Shown here piece by piece: positions 54,001-64,000 of a stretch of DNA of 64,000 nt; the stretch's first letter is position 1; each line of letters begins with the position of its first letter. Both the position numbers and the translations under genes were made by a program. Under the pieces are notes generated by a model. It was not told where the DNA came from. It searched no databases and worked only from the letters and a program-made list of their open reading frames with translations. The DNA is taken from assembly GCA_037389465.1 (NCBI GenBank), contig JAZARR010000174.1, forward strand, positions 1,240,001 to 1,304,000, read 5' to 3'. Source of the stretch: Baylisascaris procyonis. Lineage: Eukaryota > Nematoda > Chromadorea > Rhabditida > Ascarididae.

Positions 54001-56118
54001 AGATCTGACAGCTATATGTTCAGAAGATATGAAGACCAATTTCTTTTTTACCTCAGAATATTTGACGTAAAATTTCTTCGTAATTCAGAATCTATATTTC
54101 TGCAATGAAGAAAACTCCATGAAAAGTTTAATTGAGCATCATTAGCTATTTCTGAAACGGTATGGGGGCGTAAAACAGAAGATATAAACACTGCAGCAAT
54201 GATGGCTTCCGTGGCCTGCAATGAAGTGCTCAAATGTGTTTTTAATTTTTTTTTTCAATCTTTATTTGACGTATTATGACGTTTTGAAGTTCTCAGACAA
54301 CAACCACTTTTTACTCGATAGATCCCAACAGAGATAGGCGCTGCAAGAACATAAGGTTTGTGACATTCGCATAGAAAGTCGCCGCCGAATGGGAAAAGGG
54401 AGGGCAGAATGGGTAGGAAAGGGAAAGGTGAGCGGAAGTTGGCCGTGTTTCATGATATCATTGGCATCTCTTCTTTCAAAATATGCGGCCTACAGGCTAA
54501 TGCAAAAATTTTCGAGGAAAAAGGATGCTCGAAAGTCGAAGTGACTCGAGATTAAACCTCTCAATCGTTGGCGATATGAGTGACGCTTGAGAGCCACCAA
54601 GAAATGCTGTCTCTCTCAACTCACTCCGACTTCTTCAATGTGTTAACTATTCACGGCTCTTGTAGCAGACCAGACAGAGGAGGAATAAGTGAAATCTGAT
54701 CAATCAAACACTTTTCATCTCCTAAATTCCTCCAAAACAAAGCAAAATAGTTCCGCATAGAGGAGAGGAAAAAATAAAGTAGCACATGAAACAAATGAGA
54801 AGAAAGATAAACAAGCAACTAAACAACAAAGGGATGGCATGCATTACCAAAGACGATTTTGACTGCGAATAAAAAACACAAACAATAACCATTCTGAAGA
54901 TTTGGTGGGGGCCAATTTCTAAAAGCAATACATTCTTTGTTTGTTCGATTTTCATTGGGAAAGGGGGCAAGGGGTTAAGTAGAAGAAAGGCGGAGGGCAG
55001 GGGAAGGAAGAAAAGCTCTTGTGACTGACAGTAAGCAAACAGCGCGACAACAATGTCCACGATGAGAAATAAACAGCTGTCAACCATTGAAGCAATTTTT
55101 GAATGTCGGAAAATCACTGTTCACCTCATCACAATCGATGCCCTGAACTAGAACAGTCTTGCAGATTTGCAATGAAACAAGTTGCATGTCGCAAAAACAT
55201 GAAGCATATCCTAAAACGCTTCTCTTTGACATAAAAGTCAGATTAGCAGACTGCATAAACAAGAAGCCGATTTGTATCAATTTTTTCAAAAAGCCGAGGT
55301 AAAGTAAAAGACGTGTAGTAACGAGGATTTGAAAATTTCGTTTGTGGCTAGAGAGATGGCTAGGAGATAAAAGGATTTAAATAAACTCATGTATTCTTCA
55401 AAAGGCATACATAAATTTATATGTGCAAATATATTTTATGCATATTTGTGTACATATAAGGAAGTTATAAAACAACATGAGCGAGAACCACTGTTTGACG
55501 ATCGATTCAAGCATCATCCGCTGATGGCAATTTTTTATTGGTCATCAAGCCGTGGTTATCACCGAAATTTGAGCCAGAATAAAGTCAAGAGCATTATCGT
55601 TGTCTGTGCTTGCGGTTACGTTTCACCCCTTCGTAATATCATAATAAAGTGGAAAATTTTAAAGGAATAATAATATAAGTCACATGCGCTAATGAAAGGC
55701 ACTTTCGAGCATTTATAGAAAAACACGCTCGCAAAACCAAAGTGTCCCATGCCTTAGCTTATGTATGTGTCTCTCTGTCTGCCTCCATACTGACTTCTAC
55801 TACTGTCTCGATATGGGTTGAATCATAAAAGCATCACAGCAATAAAATCTCACAGGTATAATTCGGCTCTTCCTCAATCGTTTTCGCCCTTCATATGTAT
55901 AAAAAGCATATCTTTGAAAAGTGATCTGATCAACTTGTAATCTATGCGATATAAGACTAGCCTTCTTTTCTATCATCATTTAATATAACGCCATCGGTGC
56001 TCAAAAATTAACGCCTACGAACAAATTGCTGCATATTTGAGAGGCAAAAAAAAAATTCAATAATGTAATCTATCGACACACGACCTGTTCATCTACAATA
56101 ATCTCTACAAACATATCA

Positions 56119-56208
56119 ACTTAAGCTGCTGTAACATTTGCATTATCGTCTTAGACTGCTATGAAATTTGCATTATCGACTTACGCTGCTGCAAAATTTG
56201 CATATCCC
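56119..56208. repeat. 30-bp tandem repeat, three copies
   Basis: Three diverged copies of a unit resembling (A/T)CTTA-GCTGCT-AA-ATTTGCATTATCG at 56119, 56149 and 56179. Confidence 0.85.
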
Positions 56209-59200
56209 AATGGATTGCACGACTACAACCGCTCAATTGCACGTTAATATAAAATGCATTGTTAATGATTTGTATAAATGGTCGACTTTGCATGAAGATA
56301 CCTATGATGCAATGCGCTCTGTTCATTTTTTGAATCCGTAGGAAGGTTAAATTAACAAAGTGAATGCAAGAAAAAGTACATATCGTGCTATCCTCTCATT
56401 GATGCGTTTTCCCACTGATGCATCATTAGCTAGTCGTATAGAAAGATAATCGATAAGAAATATACTTGGAGGCATTTCTCTTTACGACATTTTCAATGAT
56501 GTATAATTTTATCAAATTAAGTATTAAATTTCACTATTTCAGTCAAATTAAAAAAAAATCGATATTGCAATGAAATAAAGGTTATGATCATAAAAATTTT
56601 AGAAAAGTTATCAAAATTTATTCTAGATTGCGCTCTATGTTAAATTTCGAAATCGAACTTTAAAATATTCTCCATCAAAATTCACAGCAATCAAAATTTA
56701 TAACAAAATATATCAAATGCATCAACTAATAAATTCAAATAATGATCAAAAGTTCAAAAAAAAAAAATCAGAAAATATAAGAAAGATAAGAATCAAAATT
56801 TATGAATATTGTGCATGTTCATCAAAATGCACAAAAATTCGTCAATATGTAATGCCTAAAATTAAATACAATGATTGTGATGCATTATATGGGAACTTCG
56901 AATATGAAAAGAATGAATGCGATCCTCATGTAACGTTTAAGAATGTGGCAATAGGAACTGGGGAGAAAAGAGGAAGAAAAATGCGAAATTTTATTAGCAA
57001 AAGTAAATCAAGACCATGACACTCAGTTTCATAGTTTGAAAAATTCTGAAAAACTCATCTGACTTTAAAAAAATATTTTAAAATCAGATCAAATTGCAGC
57101 CAACGCAGTAATGTACGAAGATGTAAAGCCCCGTTGAAGTAAGTACGAGATGACGCCAATAATGATAGGTCCTCGCCATCGAATTCTCTCCCCCTCTACT
57201 TTGCAATCTGAAGATGTTCTGTGCATAGCCGCTGAACATTCGAGCAGAAAACCAAAAAAAAGTTAGGCACTGAAGCGAAGAGAAAAATAAGGGCGGCGCG
57301 AAGCGTCACCGAAAAGACGCACAAATCACAAGAAAAAAAAAAGAATTTAAAATTTTTGAAAAAAAAAAAGCAAAACGTATCGGTGGAAATGTAGTTGCGC
57401 GCAATTTTTTGAGATTAAACGACGTTTTCTTCTCTTACGGGTTTAAAAATACTGATACGCAAAAATCTGGGGCCGTCTTCAGACATCTGCGCGGAAAATT
57501 GGTCAAAATAGAGGTAGAGATGACCCTATATGTCGGCATGTTTTTGCCTTGCTAGGATCTTTTGGTTTCCTCAAACATCGTCCCTAACTCGAAATCAATC
57601 CTACACATCGGCTCATTCCTAACTGGATAAGTGGGAAAACGATTGCCGATATTAGCTTTTAATAGAGTACTAGCAGAACAAATAACACATTTAAATCAAT
57701 GAAAAGAAATAAATTCAAATCAACGAAAGAAATTCATAAACGATCAAGTACTAATATATGAGCGCTCATAAAGACGGTCAAAGATCAAGCAAGGATCGGT
57801 AATTAAGTCCTTTATTTAATATTGCCTATCGCAATTAATGGCATCATTAGTACTGATATTTAATTACCATCAACATCCTGGTTGTGAAAATCTCAGAATG
57901 CGCAGCGTGTTTGTCGATCGATTTCGCGATGAGCACTCATCGATTTATGCCAATCACGAAGAGATGAAAGCTTCGTTGACCTTGGCACTGACTAGAACTC
58001 GAGAGCTTTTTTTAACCGAACAGCCCATCCCACCTCTGCACTATGCGTAAACGGTAAACGCATTCATCTCGCTTCCCTTTTCTCGATTTCCTTAATTCTT
58101 TTGCGTGTGCTTTAACGATCGGAACATGAATTGCTTACCTATAAAAGGATCAGAAATGTGTATTTTGGGACACTTCCGCCATATGGTACTTTCGTCATAG
58201 ACCAAAGGTTATTTCGTCACGCACAGCACTCGCTACCCAACGATGATAAAGTCAAACGGTCAAAGCCACAGTTAATGTTAAATATCAAAAAAGTTGAAAC
58301 AACATCCGCGACCGAAATTACCGCAGCGTAAAACGCTCGCCGGAAGTGCTCCATGTAGAAGTGACCGAGTGCCCAGACATCACTTCCATTCTACTAAAGA
58401 GTCAACTCATGTATATAAAAGATGCTTAGAATAAGAGAAAGGGAACGTGTGCAAAAATGGAATTGAACGTTGCAGAGCGAGATATGAGAGCATAATTAGT
58501 GAGGCAAAAATTTAGAGTATTTATAAAGAGGATTGAGGTGTGGATTGTGGAGGAGGAGAAGAGATAGAACATTAAGGAATGATAGAAGAGTGGCGAAAAG
58601 CTAAATAAAAAGGAAAGGAAAAACGAGACTAGCGCGCAGCGTATAAGAGAGGAGGGCGACCTCTTTTGTGCTGACGCGCATCGCAAATATTTTAGTCACA
58701 TTCGTATCGCGTCGCTTTCCTTCAACCACTGCCGCCTCTTCAAAAATTTACTCGTCATTTTTGGCATTCCGTCATCTATACCACACCCATCACCTAAATT
58801 GCTAATCTCATTTACACATCACAACCTAATGCATTTATCAATTATCGGCCGGTAATATAATACATCGTATTCCCTTAAATAGAGACCCACCTCCTCCCAG
58901 TACAAGTCAACCCTTCAAACACAACCATCTCCTTGCACTGTGCCAGATCTGTACAAATTCTCCTTTTATATATACCCTGTTAGAGCTGAAAAACCTCAAC
59001 ATTATATGTGCAATTTTACAAATAGGAAAACTATTATTAAACTTGTTCAGTGGCTAATAAACAATTTCTGATAACGACCCCTTCCTTTAAAAGATTTGAG
59101 TTGTATTTTGCAATTATTTCGTTGATGCGAACCGTTGTGCGAACTGCTCAACTCCCTTAATTTCGCAGCTCATATTTAATGGTGTATCTGCGATTCCCTG

Positions 59201-59215
59201 AAGGATAAGGCGACG

Positions 59216-59701
59216 TTGCAGGATTGTCGAAAAACCATGAAGGTTTTCCCTTGTCTCCCTGAAACGAATCTACTTCATCTTCTTCTCTGTTACATTTGCT
59301 CTCGAATGAAGCACCTCATTGCAAAAATAAAGGGACTTTTATACCACTTAAAGAGGACGAATCGATGGACTTATATGAGACTTCAAGACTGCAAGCAGAC
59401 TACTGCTCTATCAATTTCGCCATTTCGAAATAAGGCGATCATTCCAACTTCCCCAAAGATGTGCATTTGGAGGACATCTTGCATCACGGCACCTTCACAT
59501 GTGAATGAAAAATTAGTGTGGAAAGGAGGAGGGCGAATAACCTCACACCTCTGTCTAGAGCATGCAAGCTTTCTTATATGGTCATGTGTAGGAAGATCAT
59601 TACCAATCGTAACACTTCACCTATCACAAACATTTCCTCTATTTACACAATGCTGCGGATCGCAATTTCCTTTAATTACCCCCATCCCCTCCCTCTCATA
59701 G
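59216..59701 (+). CDS. Unassigned 161-codon ORF
   Basis: The longest plus-strand ORF not explained by a minus-strand exon. It has no signal peptide, no recognisable domain, scattered Cys and a low-complexity Pro/Ser end. No paralogue in the window and no convincing splice context. Chance is a real possibility in a 64-kb six-frame search. Confidence 0.15.
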   Translation: MQDCRKTMKVFPCLPETNLLHLLLCYICSRMKHLIAKIKGLLYHLKRTNRWTYMRLQDCKQTTALSISPFRNKAIIPTSPKMCIWRTSCITAPSHVNEKLVWKGGGRITSHLCLEHASFLIWSCVGRSLPIVTLHLSQTFPLFTQCCGSQFPLITPIPSLS

Positions 59702-61635
59702 AGTCTTTCAAAGCGGAGTGAAATTCATGCATCGATAAGGAATAAATTTGCAACAAGGTGAATAAGTAAAAATTGCTGTTGGTTAATGTGAGTGATAATC
59801 TAAGATTTGGTGAGTTTTACAGCATTTCCGCCATACCAATAAAATTTGCCAAGCACAGGCACTTTTAAAACTGGGAATGGAATTAAAACTAAAATGAAAT
59901 TCCACTATTCCAGCTTACTTCTTAAACCGACCACATCGTTAATTGTAGCAAATTCAATATGAGGCCAAGTTTTTTTCTGGAAGAAAAAAGTGTAAACGGC
60001 TAAAATGGTAACCTGTTGCTTAATGTGCACTTTGAATGCACAACTTGTAGACCAAAACCACAGTGTCCATCATTTCATAAACTAGAACGAAGGTAAATCC
60101 AATTGAAGCGACTCGTATCCGGTCGGTCCTTGTTGGTAGACCACGAACAACGACCGTAAATTGGACAACTAAAGTGTTGCATAAAATGTTTAACTGTATT
60201 AAAAAAATTACAATAATTTAATCTAAAACAGAAATTTGCATTATGAATAATTTTTGTGAGTGTCATTGGTCAAGAAAATAATAAACAAATTAATATATTA
60301 GCTTTCGTTGGAATAAGGAATTTCTCATCGAACAGAAAAACAAATGCATTTGAAACTTGAATAGAGACAACGATTTTATTGTCTCCTAAATTATTGCAGC
60401 ATTTAGAGTTTAAATGAAAAATGTTCTCAGTACGTAACATGATTCACTCGTGAGAGATATAGAATAATTCACTAATAGTGAAAGTGTTTGTCATATGAAT
60501 ACTATATTGTATTTAGACATTCTGTGCTAAATGATTATGTGCCCACATGTTGTTGTTGTGCTACAAGAAAAAACTCAAAGTTACAGCATATATAAGCATA
60601 TCGTAACAAATTACTGGAAATAACGTTGCACTCAAGCAGTCAATCAAACTGCCAATATTATTAAATCGGAACGTGAATCTAATAATTTCGAATTGAAAAT
60701 GATCTGATTCGTTAAAGGTTACGCAATTAGAGATGCCATTTTAAACGGCAGAAGTGTTTAAATGAAGAACGTTTATTTGTTTCAGAATTACCTACAATAT
60801 CCATCACTAAATTCTCACTCCATATTGTTTTAGGTGTTTCGAGAGAGTTGTTGAATTTAAACTGCAATATATCGTCCATAGATTTGCATATTATAGGTTC
60901 AGAGATGAGTATGTAAGACAAAAAATTTATATTTCTTGAAGGCTGAAGTTAGTTCAGCAATATCCGTTCTACTGCTACTATCCATAGGTACGCCCTCCAT
61001 TTACTTAAATATGAGGCCGTAACAATAAACATATGACTCATTAATTAGACTGTAGACCACAACCTTAGCCTTTGTAAGTACTGGTGCATCTCTACTGTTA
61101 CCAGTATAATCGCCAAAAGACACTGGATCACATCTCATTTGGGCTAGATTCTTATGGACATTCTTAAAATGCAAACCCGTAAGATAAAATGTTATGCCAA
61201 AAATGTGCTGATGAGGCGGGCATATAAAAAATGGAGAGAAATAAACCGAAACAATAATTCACACATTTGCAAAGTTACTAGCCTTTGTAAATAAAATGTC
61301 AGAGTTGATGACGTTGAAAAACGCCTTTTAACGTTTATGTTTTCCAAGCGTATTGCAATAGTTGCATAAATATGACCGTTAAGCTCGGTTTATTTTATAG
61401 GGTTGCCATATCTGAAATAGTGGACGATTTTAGGTATTATAGATTTGGGGAATGCCAGAGAGTAATACCTTCATCGTTTAGAAGCATTTTACGTAAAATA
61501 AGAGAAATAAGCTTAACTGAAAGAAATGTTGCACCAATGATAAAATGGAACTTTTATGGATTTTTATGCAGTTCACGAACATATACCTAACCTCACATGT
61601 GACAGTTAATTACTACAGTTTAGCTCAGATTCAGA

Positions 61636-61745
61636 TGATAACAAATGTCTGATGACCAATGAAAAATTCGCCCACAGTGACGGCGAATCCCTTATCTTTC
61701 GTTTGCTTGGCAAGTGCGAAAACCACTGAGCTAGCGTGAACGGTT
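61636..61745 (-). mobile_element. tRNA-derived SINE-like element
   Basis: Read on the minus strand, it has the A box TAGCTCAGTGG (61733-61723), a B box-like GGATTCGCC (61690-61682) and the tail TTTTTCATTGGTCATCA. It aligns along its full length with 61945-62055 at moderate identity, in head-to-head orientation. Confidence 0.6.
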
Positions 61746-61944
61746 TCAGCTTCCTTCTTTTCCTTAAGTCACATTAGTTCTAGTCCGCACATAACTCAAC
61801 AATCGGAATAGGATTGGTATTTTTGGGATGAAACGCTTTTATAAAAAGGACAGAATGCATCGTTGACGTTATGCGCTCATCAGCCACATTACGTATTGTG
61901 GGCAGTAGAACTGGCGATACTCGAGGAAAAAACGACGATAAGAA

Positions 61945-62055
61945 GTCGTACGAGGTAGCTCATTGGTAGAACGCTTGTTGGGCAAATAGAAAATTGCAGG
62001 TTCGTCCTCACAAACGGACAATCTTTTCATTGGTGATCAAGTATTCGTTATGACT
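61945..62055 (+). mobile_element. tRNA-derived SINE-like element
   Basis: Contains a pol III A box (TAGCTCATTGG, 61956-61966) and a B box-like GGTTCGTCCTC (61999-62009), at tRNA-like spacing but without a good cloverleaf. It is followed by a non-tRNA tail TTTTCATTGGTGATCA. A second element about 200 bp away on the other strand shares both boxes and the tail, which indicates a dispersed family rather than a functional tRNA gene. Confidence 0.6.
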
Positions 62056-64000
62056 TCACAAACAGTAAAAATTCAAACGTTTTCCTCACTCATATGACCA
62101 TCAGTAGTAATAAGTGCCAAACAAAAACAACGTGTAAATGGAAATAATAATGATTTTACTGAAGCGATAAAGTTCGCTAATTTCCATTACCTGATACTTC
62201 CATGTGATTAATGGTAGGGATTTTTTATTTTAATTTATCGATAAAAACTATTTAAATTTATTTAGTAAAAACCATTTTCTGCAAAATCATTCCCATTAAT
62301 ATTTTATTTCAAAAAAATTTCACGATTCATTTGAATGTGCAATAAGGAGTCGTATTTTAATAATGGAAAGGCGGCGCAAGACATTTGCTTTTGATCGATC
62401 TCTCAAATGGAACGTTCTCTTTGCAATATTCGTTGTGAAAGCGTGTTAAAGGCAATCCTTGAACTCCATGACTGCTTTGCGTACTACTTTAGTGAATTTC
62501 TTTGGGGAATCTGCTGACATCGTTTCCCACAGAAAACATTTCAGTACAATTAGCTGATCAACAAAGGTTGATTTAGCATCTTTGCTGAATATATACCATA
62601 ATTTATCATTGCATATGACATTCAGACGTAATCAAAATGTCAGAGGTATATAAATAAGAGGACTGAAGGTATTGACGGGAACTACTAAGAACGTTTGCTA
62701 ACCCAATTTGGTTGGCATTGAAGTTTTCGGGAAGTGTGTTGTGAAGGAAAACGTTGCAACTGAAGGGATTGCCAAATATGAAACGAAGGGCAATTTTAGG
62801 TGCAGATGGCAAGGGGTCTTCTACACTGCAGTGATTTCCCACTACTTAAGGTGTAAAGAGTTCAAATATTTAATGCCTTACAACTTTTTCCCAGACATGG
62901 ACCTACAAAATATACTGGTATTTTTATTTATTGGTATATGCAATAAAGTATAAAATATACTGGTAAATATAATATTGTTCTCACGGTAAAGAAAGTCGAA
63001 GGCCAGATACCGGTCTTCGATAAAATTACCTCAAAAGTACTCTTGAAGCATCACCGATTTCATTAAAAAACCCCAAATTAACTAGCCTACCACCTAGCTC
63101 TTCTTCGGCTTCAATGGAACTGCTTTATTACTTCAAAACTTTCTGAACTATTGCGGAATCCCTTCAGATGATCAGTCAAGTGCGTAACCAAAACTGTCTG
63201 AAGTGACCTGATCCATAAAAAACTTTCATTCACAAAGGTATTTAAAGAACGATAGTTTTTGATGGTGTGAACGAACATACTGATCTAAGCTAAATGTTGA
63301 CTATTATTTAAGTACTCATAAAAATCAATAGATAATTTTCTTCTATAAGGATTATTAAAGAAATATTCTTTGAATGATCAGTTAGGTTGCCTGATATGTT
63401 GATATCTAGAACTGCGGCTGGTAATGACATAAACCATGTCGCTTGCTTTACAGTGGAGAATTTTTTTTTTGTGCCATCAGGTGATGAGAAGTTAGCAGAG
63501 ATGCAGGTAAACAACTATCGATCACAGTAGAACAGATGCAGTTTCCATTACAAGGATTAGTCGTTTATCAAACACCTCATACTAAATGCACTATTGCTAT
63601 GCACTTTCTAATTTTTATCCCTAACTAATGGCGTTACTATTATAAATATAGTATTAAAAAATGTATCGTAATTAAGTTATCAGGGCATGTAACCAATGGC
63701 GGAAGTGTCCCGTGGCGCAAATGATGACATTACTATTATCCAATGCTCCGATATATAAAAATGTACCATTGAACTCGCCAATCAATGCTTCTTTTGTTTA
63801 GCGTTTTTATCGGACATCCGATAACTTTGAAATGTTTTACAAAAGGGAAGTTTAAAAAATGCAGCAGATCGCATCGAATGTATGCGATAATTGGGGGAAT
63901 GCACAACACTGTCGCATAGATAGGTGTGTATTTCGCATAAAGATATGCGAAATGTGAAAGAATTGAGGCCGAATTGAGTGGATGGAAAACGAAGGAAACA
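62056..64000. other. No gene recognised
   Basis: AT-rich sequence with short ORFs only. Confidence 0.6.

Larger units (their letters stand above)
51115..61635. other. No gene recognised upstream of gene C
   Basis: AT-rich, with the 30-bp repeat at 56.1 kb, G-rich tracts near 54.4 and 55.0 kb, and a somewhat GC-richer patch near 57.1-57.5 kb that could be a promoter. Gene C's promoter and any 5' untranslated exon should lie here. Confidence 0.5.

Noticed and set aside
54722..55117. 131-codon minus-strand ORF with hydrophobic segments resembling membrane helices
   Set aside because: The hydrophobicity comes from a pyrimidine-rich strand. No start context, paralogue or recognisable family.
56119..56208. 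CRISPR-like array
   Set aside because: Three diverged adjoining 30-bp units without unique spacers, in a eukaryotic genome. It is a plain tandem repeat.
61945..62020. Functional tRNA gene
   Set aside because: A and B boxes are present but the stems do not pair well, and a tail shared with another copy indicates a SINE-like element.

Overview
This is AT-rich eukaryotic DNA from an animal, most likely a nematode. Reconstructed genes have introns of about 0.4-1.9 kb that end in short T-rich acceptors (TTTACAG, TTTGCAG, TTTATAG). There are no operons, Shine-Dalgarno sites or long bacterial-type ORFs, and (AT)n microsatellites are abundant. The species cannot be named from the sequence alone. All convincing protein-coding sequence lies on the minus strand.

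The core of the window is a tandem pair of BED-type zinc-finger genes. Copy A spans 24630 to 18528 and copy B spans 39886 to 33022. I rebuilt each as six exons with matching splice phases throughout, giving predicted proteins of 548 aa (A) and 543 aa (B). Each has a Ser/Thr/Pro-rich N-terminus, one BED finger, an acidic/Gln-rich linker, and a conserved C-terminal region of unknown family encoded by exons 4-6. Upstream of B on the same strand is the 5' part of a third BED gene (C, 51072 to 45641). Its finger is split across two exons, and its 3' end was not found. These proteins are expected to be nuclear DNA-binding regulators.

A and B are of mixed age. Most introns and the N-termini have diverged. 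One tract of about 1 kb (exons 4-5 and the surrounding introns) shows only three substitutions apart from microsatellite length, and the 3' half of exon 1 is also unusually similar. This points to gene conversion, or to an assembly artefact. Each copy also has an upstream CpG-rich element with the same two palindromes at similar spacing, which is a candidate promoter or regulatory element.

Layout: 1-18.5 kb holds no recognisable host gene, only microsatellites, a decayed LINE reverse-transcriptase copy (about 14.3-15.5 kb) and possible tRNA-derived SINE relics. 18.5-26.6 kb is gene A with its upstream element. 26.6-33 kb is intergenic. 33-44 kb is gene B with its upstream element. 45.6-51.1 kb is gene C. 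51.1-64 kb is mostly featureless, with small tandem repeats and two head-to-head tRNA-derived SINE-like elements near 61.6-62.1 kb. No CRISPR array, rRNA gene or convincing functional tRNA gene was seen.
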